A stretch of 64,000 nucleotides of DNA from Acanthococcus lagerstroemiae (GCA_031841125.1 CM063108.1:48382122-48446121), one strand, 5' to 3'. Counted from the stretch's first letter, positions 45,046-56,174 are shown. Numbers and translations: made by a program. The notes: generated by a model not told the origin, from the sequence alone.

Positions 45046-47756
45046 TCTGTTGATCAGTTGCTCTTCAGAAATTAGAAATCGGATGAAATCTTCGACCAGA
45101 TGGTCGGAGTGCGAATGTTGCGGAGCCTGCAGCTTCGCAGTCTGAACTCTGAAGCCTTTTGAACCTACCATTTATGCTGTTTACCAATACGTCTTTTTCC
45201 TGATATCTTTTCCAAGGACCGCTAATAAGAGATAGGCTAGTCTATAATTTTTCAGTCGAGAACCGACCCTCTTCCAGCAGCTAGCTGCTTGTTTATGGAC
45301 GCATTCAATTGTCGAAGAAAAGTCATTTTTTGAGACGACAAACAGCTGAAAAAGCGGAGTGGCCATAGGCGCAAATAGTAGATGTATTTGGAGGGAGGGA
45401 CATGAATCGCCAATTTGCTGAAATCCCCCACCCCCAAATTGAAAAGTTACACGAGCAAAGGAATCTAGTATTATTTTGGTACTAGTCAGCCTCTCTATCC
45501 ACTTCAGATCGGTTATTATGGACGTAGCGTGAACAAAAATAACCTTAAAGAAAAGTCTGTGATCTATTGTCTTTATAGGTCTGTACCATATTTGGCGCAG
45601 TCGGTAGGAAAGCACCATTGATGTTTGATTTTGATGGCAGATACTAGTGTTAGAAACTGAGCTGCAAATGTTGATAACATTTCTCTACCTCTTCCTGTAT
45701 CACATAGGATGTTAATATCGCTTCGCAAACTAAAAATCACTGTGATGTATACCTTTTTCTTGTTTTTCTTGACAAGGGAATATGCACCTTGGTTCCTTGA
45801 ACTCATTCTCCGTGTATCTGTAGTCTGTAGTTGGTTCGGACTGATGTCGGAGCCGGTGTTTCGAAATCGACGTGCTCGTCATTTCGCAATAAGAAATTTG
45901 TAACCGAGTGAACGGTAGACCGTTACACGGAAACATGGCTGAGATGCCCGTGCACTCGGGTCGTCAATGATAGGTCCAGATGGCACGTCCGCGATTGATC
46001 AGCATGTACGAAACTCGCAACTCGCTGCTGAACGGGTTCCTGCGGACGGAGTACATGAATTTCCTCAAATTCCGAACGTGTTAATGGTTTATAAAATGAA
46101 TACGTCTGCGAGAGTACAAATATATAATATTATGTACTCACACACGCATAGCATACCCGTTCGTACACAAAAGCAAATAGTACGAATGTGATTCCTTGTA
46201 CCCAGAGAGTGGATAATTGTTCTATCATGATTAACATAGTGTGTTTTGTGGCTAGTTAACTCTGAAAATTACCGCCCTCCTCGTGATTTCCTTGGCTTTA
46301 TCTATAATTAGAAGTTCGTTCGAATTGAACCCGGCTTCTCGCTCAGTTCGTCTCTCATCGCTCTCTGTTACTATCTTCCTCTTGCTCCTCTACGAGCGAG
46401 TTGAACCTGGCTCTTGATTCTGGTTCCAGTACTCTAATTATATCATGGACGTAGTAGTGACCGTTCCGTGTGTATCTTTGTATTGTCGATTTTTACGTAC
46501 AACGCTGGGTATTGTCCGGGCGGTGAAAGGAAATAGCATGTACCTTGTAAGTTATGAAGATGGGTCACTTTTGATTCAGAATGTGGAATTGAGAGTGGAT
46601 GTGCAGAGAGTTAGCAGTGTTATTACCTGAGTTTTTGAACAAAGCTTAGGTACTATTCCGGAAACCTGCAGACCCACTCATTTTCAACATATTTACTAAT
46701 TTATTGAAGACTAAGCTGCTTTGAGCACCCATGGTGTTGGATTGTTACATTGAAGGGAAAACGTAGTACGTTACATTTTAGTTTTTCGACTTGAGCCACC
46801 AGGTTTGGACAAAAGGATATAACTTCCCTGTAAACATCTGTTATAGATACAGACAGTGACTAAAACTGCATACTGGAAGCTGCACAAATAAAAAATGCAA
46901 TTTGTTGACGCTACGGCGAATTTTTTTATGGAAAATTAAATGACATTCTGCATTTTTCTCGTAAACTGCCGACATGCAGGTACATATTGTCAGTTATGTG
47001 TATCAGTTATTTTGCTATATTCTCCAACTTCTCGTCTATTTCAACTTTTCTGCTTACATGAGCGCATATGAAATCCGAGCAACCCTGACAGGGGGAGGGG
47101 GAATACCGTGGGCCCGAACTTTCTGGGGGGCCGAATATTTTTAAAATACCTGAATTTCAAGGCGCTTATGATTACAATCGCTTCATCATACTATACATCA
47201 AATCAGCAATCACTCTTTACACCATAAAAGAAACCCGTTATTCCCTAGCTTATAATTTTTTCAAATCTGACTGAAGAATAAAATGAACTGGAAAGAGAGG
47301 AGGGCCGTGGAAATTCCCCAGGCCCTCTTTTTCTCTGCGGGGCTAAAATGGAGGGCTCCACTGGCCTTGTGAGTCACAGTAACGGCAGTTGTTTCGCGGT
47401 TGTTCGAATTTTTCCAACTATCTACGAGCAGGGCTGATTTTGGCAAGACAGCATTTCTACCAACAATATCATTGAAATCAGTATTGGCTAGCTTCTCCTC
47501 GATTTTCCGCTCATCAAATCTATGGCTGTAGTGTACATTAGCTCACCCAGCACCCTCTTGACATGGATTAAAATTGCTGAGTCATCGGAGTGCGCTACAT
47601 TATGGCTTAGAATGCCGTAAAAAGTGATCCAAGATCATACTCGTAATAGAGAAAAACTCATGTGACCGTTTAAGGTCGGTTGCAATGTAACGGGGTGCCA
47701 GATAGTCTACCGAACGTTGTTCGATTATCGAATTCCTCTTCCATGAGACTGTTTTC
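45046..47756. other. No supported gene
   Basis: A 145-codon minus-strand frame at 45181-45618 contains a glycine run and is not recognisable. A 61-codon frame at 46445-46630 (ATG) encodes a strand-rich peptide (GIVRAVKGNSMYLVSYEDGS) that could be part of a small domain, but nothing supports it further. 47080-47140 is G-rich, like a transposon end, without a partner. Confidence 0.45.
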
Positions 47757-49000
47757 CAAATCAGACTTTCATTCTTTTTTTGCATTTCTACACCATCCCA
47801 TGTGCTCTTTTGATGATAAAACTAAGATTAAATTTGGATTCTACAACCCCGGATTTGATCTACATATATACATATTATAATATAATATGATGCTCAGTTA
47901 TAATTAGCCAAATCGAGAGTTTCATTCCTTCTGAATTTCTACCCTGCTATATCTGCTTTAATGATAAAACTAATGGCAAATTTGAATTATTCTACTTTGA
48001 ATTAATACGTGAACGAACAAGCCGCTGTTTATAACGATGGGATTTTCAAATCCGGCCAAAGGTTCATATAAGAGAAACAAAATTGATTCGAGCTATTAAT
48101 TGGTTTTCACAATGGAAGACTGAATTCACTTCAACATTGTCATAACCGATTTCTACTGTATTAAAGTTAATTTTACTTATGGAATCAGAGTTTCACTCAT
48201 CTCTGTTCGCACTCCTGCGTAATGTACTTTGATGATAATTAAGGATTAAATTCGGATTGGACGACTCCGAATTGATGCATAGTAGAAATAGGAATCGGTT
48301 ATAACGATGTTGACGAGAACTCAGTTTTCCATCGTTAAAACCAATAAATGGTTCGAACCGATATTATTTCTCTTGTATTACCTTTGGCCGGACGGAAAAT
48401 CACATCGTTATAAGAAGTATGTCGTTACAAACAGCATTATTGTAGTCGGTTTCTATTGTATTTTGATATGAAACTCATTGTCAAATCAGAGTTTCAACCC
48501 TCCTCATTGTTTCTATCCTCACCCCAGGTACTTCAATGGCGGAACTTAGAATAGATTCGGATTCTGCAACTCCGAATTAAATAATAGTTTTTTATGTAAA
48601 ACTCATTTTTATTAGTCAAAAAATTCAAGGTTTCCAACTTCCCTTCGTTCCTACCCCGATCCCGTGTACTTCGATGACAAAACTGAGATTAAATTCGAAA
48701 TTTACAATTCTAAATTAGTACATTTTTATGTATACCTAACTCATTTTTAGATTCAGAGCTTAGTTTTATTTGTTAAAATAGAGTTTCGACCTTTGCCTCT
48801 GTTCCTATCCTCACCCCGTTTACTTTGCTGGAAAAATGAATGGTGAATTTGGATTCTACAGCCCCAAGTTGGTATATTCCATATAATCACTTTTTTGTTA
48901 AGAATTTTTTCCCTCGACCCTCTGTGTGCCGCTTTTCCCTTCAGTCAGATTTAAAAACTGATGTCAAATTCGAATTTCGAAGTCCCATTTACATGGGAAA
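47757..49000. repeat. Decayed tandem array with embedded inverted repeat
   Basis: At least seven diverged units begin near 47757, 47908, 48181, 48481, 48616, 48772 and 48893. Each follows the order CAAATCAGAGTTTC, a C/T-rich stretch (CCTCTGTTCCTATCCTC), a TGTACTTTGATGAT-like phrase, AAAACTAAGATTAAATTC, then GGATTCTACAACTCCGAATT. Spacing is irregular (about 120-300 bp). Units 2-4 are separated by long AT-rich inserts that form a separate inverted repeat (48028-48160 and 48281-48413). No coding potential. Confidence 0.65.
48028..48413. repeat. Long imperfect inverted repeat (arms about 133 bp)
   Basis: Arm 48028-48160 is the reverse complement of 48281-48413, with substitutions and small indels. 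Matching blocks are TTATAACGATG, CCGGCCAAAGGT, AATTGGTTTT-like sequence, ATGGAA(G/A)ACTGA, TCAACAT and ATAACCGATT. The 120-bp centre contains tandem unit 3. A transcript would fold into a long hairpin; alternatively this is a decayed foldback transposon. Confidence 0.7.
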
Positions 49001-49108
49001 TGGCAGATCCCTCGTTATTTTTAGTTAGTGGTGAGTCAAATTGAATTGTAATCATTTTTTACGTCATTTTGGACTATGGTGTGCTACAAGTGTGGGATTC
49101 TTCGCCAC

Positions 49109-49351
49109 CAGGGACGAAACTTAACTTTCTGTTGGAGGGAGGGGGTGGATATTTTTTGAAAACTAGAAATTCGCCGACAAAATTCTTCAAAAATTTGAAA
49201 ATTTGCCGATCGAAATATTGTTTAACTGAAAAAGAAAATAAACCAGCAAACAAACATTCTTAGAACATTAAAAATTCGAATGAACACTTACAAAATTTGC
49301 TGACTGCCAAATTATTGGGGGTATTCTACCTCCCTCATAGTTTCGTCCCTG
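49109..49351. mobile_element. TIR element (MITE), family 2, copy 1
   Basis: It begins CAGGGACGAAAC and ends GTTTCGTCCCTG, a perfect 12-bp inverted repeat. The inside is AT-rich, with the phrase AATTTGCCGA(C/T) repeated and a TGACTGCCAAATTAT block near the right end, all shared with 50189-50421. No matching target duplication is visible. The terminus shares CAGGGACG with the hAT-type family 1 at 50557, which suggests a related superfamily. Confidence 0.75.
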
Positions 49352-49842
49352 CAAATGCAGATTGGAACCTTATCCCCCAAGCACTCACATTTGCGCTCAT
49401 GAGTATACCCTAGTCTAGGAGGGTAAGCTGGAAGGATGTTAGGAATACTTGAAAGGAACACACAACTTCCTATACACATTGAGGTGGTCGTGGTCGCTAC
49501 TTACTCTTGGTGATATTTTTTTCTAGTTGCAGGTCGATCGGATTAGGGGAATTCGTGCCACAAGCCCTCTTTCGTTCCTGTGGGAAAAACACATGAAGTT
49601 TTGACTTTTGTTCCAGACTAAATTTCCCTCCTATATTCACCAGGACCAAAGCCCGTAAATTAGATAACAGAATATTTTTGCTATCGGATTCAGCTTGTGA
49701 CATTGGAAACTAAGTGTTTTGCTTTCAGTGTTCAACTTTCTCAAATTTCAGGCTCTAGGTCAAACAGAGAATCTAGTAAAAATAGAATAGTAATTGAAGT
49801 TCGAAATTCAAAGTTTGCTACCGACTTTTAGAGTTTCGAAAA
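49352..49842. other. Spacer between MITEs
   Basis: No protein-like frame. A minus-strand 68-codon frame at 49497-49703 is unremarkable. Confidence 0.5.
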
Positions 49843-49850
49843 GTCTCCAA

Positions 49851-50075
49851 CATGGGCGTAGTTAGAACTTTTTCCAGAGGAGGGCAAAAAGGTAGAATTA
49901 TATTGGCCTCAGTCATACATTTTCGCTGTCTAGCGTTTTGGCACATCCTATTTTCTGCGAATTTTATTCAGTTGGCTTTAAATATTCGAAAATAATCGTG
50001 TGAGCACTGGAACATAATTTTTTTTTAATCCAGGGTGCAAATGCCCCCACTTTCCCCTTACTGGCTACGCCCATG
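49851..50075. mobile_element. hAT-type MITE, family 3
   Basis: Ends CATGGGCGTAG and CTACGCCCATG are perfect 11-bp inverted repeats, flanked by the identical 8-bp GTCTCCAA at 49843-49850 and 50076-50083. The eight-base duplication places it in the hAT group. At 225 bp with an AT-rich interior, it cannot encode a transposase and needed one from elsewhere. Confidence 0.85.
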
Positions 50076-50188
50076 GTCTCCAACGTTTCAGCTTTGTTTC
50101 AATCTTTCAGATAACGTTCGATACTCAACTTGAAACCTTCGGCTTTTGATTGACTAGTCTCTGGCAAGAGTCCAGGGTACTCCATTTT

Positions 50189-50421
50189 CAGAAACGAAAT
50201 TTGACTTTCAGTTTGGGGAGGTGGAGAAGAAAAATTTGCCGACAAATATTTTTTGAAAACTGAAAATTTGCCGACAAATATTTTTTGAAAACTAAAAATT
50301 CGCCGACAAAATTTTTTAAAAAATAAAAATTTGCCTATTTTTTAATTGATCAGTTTAAAAATTTGCCGACTGCCAAATTATGGGGAGGGGGGCATTTCAA
50401 CCCCCTATGGTTTTGTCCCTG
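50189..50421. mobile_element. TIR element (MITE), family 2, copy 2
   Basis: The left end CAGAAACGAAA and right end GGTTTTGTCCCTG are decayed versions of family 2 ends. The interior carries a tandem repeat of about 33 bp: AATTTGCCGACAAATATTTT and TTGAAAACT, present about three times at 50235-50330. It then has the TGCCGACTGCCAAATTAT block also found in copy 1. No target duplication was found. Confidence 0.72.
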
Positions 50422-50556
50422 TCACTGCAGGGTCGACTTCATCGTGCTCCCGTTAGTATGGCTCGGAATCCTCAAAAACTTAACCATTTTATTTGTGTTT
50501 CTCCTATTCCATACCATTAGAACCTACATATGTGATTGGCTAGGGACTACGGAGTT

Positions 50557-50872
50557 CAGGGACGTATCGATAGGGGGCAGGGGGCAACTCCCCCTTCCCC
50601 CGTAGGAATTTTCCGCTCAGCAGTTGGGAAAATTTACCATTTTAGCCAGGGGAGTTGGGAAAATCTAACAAGTTGAAAAGTTTTGTGGTATTTTTTTTTT
50701 TTTTTTCTTACTTTGATACTTGGGAAATTTGAGTTCAGTCAGTTGAAAAAATCCAACATGTCAAAAGGCTTTTTTTTTGCTTTGATACTTGGGAATTCTG
50801 AGTTGAGTCAGTTGGGACGTTCACAATTTTTTACCCCCCCCCCACCCTGAAAAACTCTGCGGTACATCCCTG
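50557..50872 (+). mobile_element. hAT-type MITE, family 1, copy at 50.6 kb
   Basis: The left end is CAGGGACGTATCGAT and the right end GCGGTACATCCCTG. Identical 8-bp direct repeats ACGGAGTT lie at 50549-50556 and 50873-50880. The interior has two to three tandem units of about 80 bp (AGTTGGGAAAATCTAACAAG, T-run, CTTTGATACTTGGGAA), matching the inverted copy at 38991-39375. Non-coding. Confidence 0.87.
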
Positions 50873-50880
50873 ACGGAGTT

Positions 50881-51359
50881 TTTGCTTTTGAGGCTATTGA
50901 TAATTTCCAAGGATTGTGTATTTGATGAATTGGATTAGAATAAAATGGAGATTGAGCATTCATATACGATGGAAAGTTCTGTTTGGTAATGCGGAGTGTA
51001 GGATTGAGTACGAGTTGATTTCATCGTTGATTGAGAGTACGTACCCAGCTTTGCTTACTTATAGCCATCTGTGTAGCGTTTGTGGTATCCATAGAGTCGG
51101 GGATGGCATTTCATTCAATTTATCGGAACTATCTATTTATTAGGCGGGTAGCTAGATACTGCTCCGTTAGTTCCCGTGAAACATCGATGTTGACTTTTGA
51201 CCACGGAAGAGGGCTTGGATCTATTTTCGTACATGATCGAGAGTGCCGGAGCTGCGATGTGATCTCAATTAAATGGGACGTCTTTGGAATTTGTTGAGCA
51301 GCGGAGATTCCGTTCAAAAACTGGTTATAGTTGGGATTTTAGAATTAGACGAGACGCTT
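50881..51359. other. No supported gene
   Basis: Two overlapping plus-strand frames at 50916-51297 have no family resemblance. Nothing else was seen. Confidence 0.45.
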
Positions 51360-51374
51360 AAGCCTTAATTCGTT

Positions 51375-51595
51375 CGTCGAGGTCTGTAGGGCCGAGTGGA
51401 TAGCGCGTTGGCCTCGGAATTCGGAGCTTTCGGGTTCGATCCCACGTAGCAACTCGCCAGATTTCGACCTAGGCCGGTTTTTCGGTCAGAAGTGAAGAGG
51501 GCTATGACAGCCCTAGCAGCCTGCCCGACGTTTCTGAGGTAATGCTCGAAAGGGCGGATTCCAGGGCTCAGGTGAGAACAAATTAGAAAAGAAAG
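51375..51595 (+). mobile_element. tRNA-derived SINE, copy 2
   Basis: Same family and orientation as copy 1. Box B GGTTCGATCCC is at 51433-51443. The box A region GGCCGAGTGG is present near 51389-51399, with a 2-bp deletion just before it. Body phrases CGACCTAGGCCGG and CTCGAAAGGGCGGATT are kept, and the tail is AAATTAGAAAAGAAAG. Perfect 15-bp target duplications AAGCCTTAATTCGTT are at 51360-51374 and 51596-51610. Confidence 0.92.
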
Positions 51596-51610
51596 AAGCC
51601 TTAATTCGTT

Positions 51611-51859
51611 ATCAGTATTTTTCTTCGGGTAGCTAAAGGAGTTCTACTGTGGAATGCTTGCATACTGATTGATATGGTTATCGGAAAGGTGCTAATTGCT
51701 ATTCTGAGTCCTTAATTATGCACTTAATTACATTGTCGGAGGCGATGTTTAGGTGTCCTGACACAGATAATACAACCGTAATCCAATTTTGTTCTTTGAA
51801 GTGCGATAGAGCTGTAGCAGAGTGTGTGATGAAAAGGCGCTTCTCAAGTTTTTAATCAT
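51611..51859. other. Short spacer
   Basis: Nothing recognised. Confidence 0.5.
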
Positions 51860-52890
51860 TATGTAACAGGGCATTTTTTTTTCTTAAGCTCTTTCAGTTG
51901 AGTGGCATGTGTTAGTTTTCCGTCAAAGGTCATGCCCAAGATCTGTGCGGCTTTCTGAAAAGAGAGTCTGACATTGTTCGCTGTTAGATTGATGTCGGGG
52001 CTGGGTTTCTCTTTCGAAGGAAGTCGACATACTTATTTTTCGTTGGTGAGGATCTATGTCCTGTTTTTTCGCTACTCGTTTAGAGGTTGCCTAAGCACTT
52101 TGGGAGTAAGTTTTGGGTTGTTCGAACAGATACTATAATGTTAAGATCGTCGGCGAATGATCTGAATTGAACTGGAACAATTATGTACGCCTGTACGTAT
52201 TTGGTAGTATTGTCGATAACTAGTAGGAAGCAGTATGCTCTCAGGATACCGCCTTGGAGTTGACCATTTTCGACCTGGACCTCTTCACACACCGGGTTAT
52301 TTACTCGAGCTTGTATCATATGATTTGATTAGCAGTGGTTGCCGAATGAGGCGAAACGTCCTTTGATTCTAATTGGAATCAATTTTCTGATAATCACCTA
52401 TTTCCAGATGATGTCGTAGGCACTTTCGGTATCGAAGAAAGACGGATTGGTGCTGTTTTTTGTCGAATGTAGTTCAAATTTCTGAGTGTAGATTGTTGAC
52501 TACTTGGTCGTGGGTAGACATATTTTTGCGGAACCTGCACTGGTACGTTGAGATGATTTGGTGGTGTTCTGAGTACCAAAGAAGTTGTTGAGAAGGTAGT
52601 CTTTCCATGACTTCGCACATTACACAGGTTAGCGCGATTGGCCGGTAGGATGCCGTTTTGTGTTTTTCGGGGGTTTCAGAATCGAAATTGCGATAGATTT
52701 GGACCGTAAGTCAGGAAAGGTGTTTTCGATCCAGATTCGGTTGAATATACGCAGACTAGGTTTTCATGTTGGAGGTAGGATGAGCGCTGTCGCAATTCGG
52801 TCTGGGCTGAGTTTTGCTCGTTGGATGAGGAGGTCTTGTTACACTCTTCTTTATTATGAAACGGCAAAGATATAGGTCAGTTTCTTCGTT
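51860..52890 (-). mobile_element. jockey/I-like non-LTR retrotransposon fragment, copy G
   Basis: A third LINE lineage, decayed. Reading downwards from 52890: ENTFPDLRSKSIAISILKPP (about 52680-52745), then SYRPIALTCVMCEVMERL and STYQCRFRKNMSTHDQVVNN. These are the RT entry and fingers of jockey/I-type elements. Motif A is scrambled by frameshifts near 52450. The palm at 52080-52319 holds a motif-B-like ENGQLQGGILRAY and the active site FADD at 52146-52157, intact. KYLGMTFDGKLTHATQLKEL-like sequence at about 51888-51960 is the thumb. There is no endonuclease, RNase H or poly-A tail. Confidence 0.78.
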
Positions 52891-55455
52891 CTCGGTTTTC
52901 TGGAAGATTAGGCTGTAGTGAGCGCTTACTGATACCTTGACCACAACGACTAAGCAATCAAACGTCTCGTAGACTTTCTAGCTGCACTGGATGTATTTTC
53001 CACGTTCTCGCCGACCGATGTGATGCTTTCCCGCACTGATCCATGATCAAATTAGAGTAAAACTGATTGTTCCCGGGAAAGCGAGAAAAAGTGTAACGAA
53101 ACGACGATAAATTATCGCTCGACGTCACATTTCGGTGCGGACAGACAGACGGACCCGAACATGCGTACACAAAATCCTGAGGCGACTGACTAGGTACACT
53201 TTTTTATCTTCAGACAACGCAGGATTACGTTTCGGATGCATTTTTTTTTTCTCGTACTGCTGTTGTTATTATTACCGAGGTATAAGAAATTATTCTTTAT
53301 AATTTGCTGGCCGTATCAACGAGGTATTAGACTTTCGTGTGGATTACCCGAGCGTAACTAGTAATTAACTGATAACGTAAATTTATTACACGGCCGTCCT
53401 TTAGTCGAACGAGCCGTTGTATGAGCCGTGTATATCGCCTTAACGAAATTAGAATGGCTGGCTGGTTGAAATTGTGATTGAATATCGGAATGCATCTAGG
53501 TTCTATCGAAAAACGGTATATCGTCCTAGAATAAAACATTGTGGCTGCTGTTGTGTCGGAAGGTCGATGTCGATATGCTGGACGCCGATGGTTCCAGTGG
53601 TCTGTGGTGTTCGTGCGCGGATTTTAGTATGGCCGGCGAAGTGGCGGATGTTATGTGATTTTGGGAAGGTCCGTCGAAAAGTCTTCGTATCTGGTAGTCG
53701 GATAACATCGATTCCGGTTAATGTGTAAATTATGCGACGAGTTTGCTGGAGGGAATTGGAAATCAATTGTGGTGCCCGTGCGCACCGGTTACGGCGTATA
53801 GAACGTTTGCTGTGCGCGCATCGGATGCGGGAGCAAATGGATGTAACAAACTGTGTACAAGTTGTCGAAAATGAGCGTAGTTTATGTCCGGAGCCTTAGA
53901 GCACCTACGGATGCGGCTAACTACGTTACGTCCGAAAACTGGAATTCGAAGGACAATAATTTGAAAAATTGACCGGCGACCAAATGCTACCTTGTTCGAC
54001 GTAATTGGGATCCGATCGTGACCGACGCAATTAGTACTCGAAAATCGGTTCGGCGATCCTCGATTATTGGGCGAGCGAGTTGACAAACTAACGACGTCGA
54101 TGTTGTTGCCGTTGTTGTTGTTGTTGTTCTTCTTCTTCGTCTTCATTATAAGTAGAAAATTTCTGAAAATTGATCGGTATCGAAAACTCGTTAGCGGGTT
54201 CAGCTATGCGGACGACGCGAATACGAAAAATAAACAGTCTTGGCCGCGCTGCGAGCTCGTTAACGGTGTTCTGGTACTAAAGGTAGTTGTGGAAAATTAA
54301 TTTATGAAAATGACCAATTTATCTGATCCGAACGACGGACGGAAAAGAAACCCCATTTTTGGTAGCGTAAAAAAAAAAGTTTTCTTTATCGCGCTCCGGG
54401 AAAGGGTTCTGTTATTGTTTGATCTTGATAACGGAAGTATAAATATCGACTATATTGACAGCAGTTCGTATTTACGACTGGAATTGAGAATTTTGATGTC
54501 AGGTCGAGAATCAGAGTAGAATGATATTACCTTGCCGAGCAGATGAAGGTCAGTTAACATCGATATTTGGAAGATAACGGCGAGGATTAGTGGTGGTGGG
54601 TTTCCATATTATGTGAACACGAGATTGTCGCATCAGCTGGTCATGAAGTAAGCTGGTATGTGGGCATCGGTCGTGTGTCCAAATAGACTTCGTGTATCTC
54701 CTGAACTCTGAAACCAGCGAGTTTTCCCTCAGAACGTTTCCGTTTTACTGTGAGGATTTCATGGGCTGAAGTATGCCGTAGAGGTGAAGAATTCTGAGTA
54801 GCGAGACTTAAGATATTGTTTTTGGCTGCTGGTTACAGAGGCGATAGTTGTACCGGAAGAGTGAGAGAAACGAAATAAGAGCTCAAGAGATGCTAGGGAA
54901 GGCTAAGCCTGTGAACATCTGCGTCAAATCACTTTGCCTCAGTTGGAATTTTACTATGATCTTTCTCCATTCTCAGTTGCTTGAGATTAGTAAATTTGCA
55001 TGCAGCCTCCTCCGCATGAAGTAGGTACATCTTGGATTGTCTTCCACTTTGCCTCGGTCTAGTCATCTTCATGTTACAGACCGCTAGCATGTGCTGACTT
55101 CGTCCCCGTGATATATTATAACATTTGTGTGGCGGAAAAGAGAGATGTTAACTTGAGAGGCACGGGTATCAGAGGTCACAATGTTTAGATCTTTGTATGT
55201 GCTTTACTGCTGACGCAGAAACATATTGGGTGTTCCAACTATGTATGCCAATCCAGTGGGAGGTAATAGGACTTGGGAGAGGAAGAGAAAACGAAATATA
55301 CATAGATGGCCTATACTCAAGATTGAAAAGTTGGAATGGTGATTCTACCAGTAGAGGGATTTTCTAATTTCCAATTGGTATTTCAAGTATGTTTTTATTT
55401 ATTATTATTTTTTTTTTAAGATTTATTTTTTACCTACTCAAAACTAGATATCTAA
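52891..55455. other. No supported gene; trinucleotide tract
   Basis: 53160-54300 is CpG-richer and open on both strands by composition. A (GTT)n/(CTT)n tract at 54105-54145 makes the minus-strand frame at 53763-54146 start with an asparagine run, which argues against it being a gene. A 71-codon plus-strand frame at 54304-54519 is unremarkable. 55150-55380 has some phrases (ACTATGTATGCC, GAAA-CGA-ATATACATA) resembling the right side of the neighbouring Harbinger element. Confidence 0.45.
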
Positions 55456-55681
55456 GCATCTAAGAGCCTATTCACACGAAGCGTTTTCACCGCGTTTTGT
55501 CACGCTTCAAAAAAACGCGCGACTGAATTTTTGTCGCGCTTCACTCAGTTTTCGTTGCGCTTCAAACGCGCGTTTGAATACCTGCGCGGCCTGGTAGTAC
55601 GTTGATACATATTTTGGAAGGGCGAGACATTTTGAGCGCGAAAATCTTATTATTTATTTGAAAGGGTATTGTGCCGTGATA

Positions 55682-55975
55682 ATGGACGCTGAGTGTGATT
55701 TAATAGTTTTGATGATTTTACGTCGAAGACGTCTTCGTCTGTAACTTACGAAATTATTGAGTACATCCGTTGAATAGAGAGAGCGAGCCGAGGATTATTC
55801 CATACTTTATACGACGATCTCCAGCTCCATGATTCGAAAATTTTCAAATACTTCCGAATGTCAAAAAATTCGTTCGATGAACTTCGTGACGGGATTTCGG
55901 AATATATAAGAAAACAGGACACAACTATGCGAAAAAGCATCGGAGTTGATGAAAGACTTGCTCTGACAGAATTCT
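55682..55975 (+). pseudogene. Harbinger transposase (HARBI1-like) N-terminal fragment
   Basis: After ATG at 55682 an arginine-rich start (MDAECDLIVLMILRRRRLRL) meets a stop. HPLNRESE and, after a one-base shift, RGLFHTLYDDLQLHDSKIFK and YFRMSKNSFDELRDGISEYI then match the region before the DDE domain in HARBI1-like nucleases. KQDTTMRKSIGVDERLAL follows and the similarity ends at about 55970. The catalytic triad is entirely missing. The intact protein would cut TIRs at TWA targets together with its DNA-binding partner. Confidence 0.82.
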
Positions 55976-56174
55976 CAAAATTTGAAATGAAAATTTTTAA
56001 AATCTCCTCCCAAGACGTTTTTTTTTTAATTTTTTTTTTACTGTAATTATCAATTTTTGAATTCCACAACTCTTCACGGTTCTCTATCTCAGCGATAAAC
56101 GCTTCCGTGTCAAAATTTTCAATTGGATTCTGCATTTTCAACAACTCAAAACCAGACTGGACGACTGTCAACAT
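55976..56174 (-). pseudogene. MADF-domain protein fragment of the Harbinger element
   Basis: Starting at ATG 56172-56174, the frame gives a short leader, then ENFDTEAFIAEIENREELWN and SKIDNYSKKKIKKKTSWEEI. This is the first half of a MADF (Myb/SANT-related) DNA-binding domain, with the typical F--FI-EIE-RP-LW opening and the KK--W--I helix. Such proteins are the second gene of many PIF/Harbinger elements and help the transposase bind the ends. Beyond about 55976 the frame runs antisense through the transposase remnant, so the reading frame down to 55746 is chimeric. Confidence 0.75.

Noticed and set aside
45181..45618. 145-codon minus-strand frame
   Set aside because: No recognisable motif, a glycine run from a C-run, and a composition unlike known families. 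Retained only as a note in the spacer description.
45590..45640. tRNA-like box A (TGGCGCAGTCGG)
   Set aside because: No box B follows at the right distance and no cloverleaf can be drawn.
47080..47140. CAGGGGGAGGGGG as a possible hAT terminus
   Set aside because: No matching opposite end or direct repeat was found within several kb.
53763..54146. 127-codon minus-strand frame with an asparagine run
   Set aside because: The asparagines come from the (GTT)n tract on the other strand. The remainder is arginine/serine-rich sequence open in several phases by composition.
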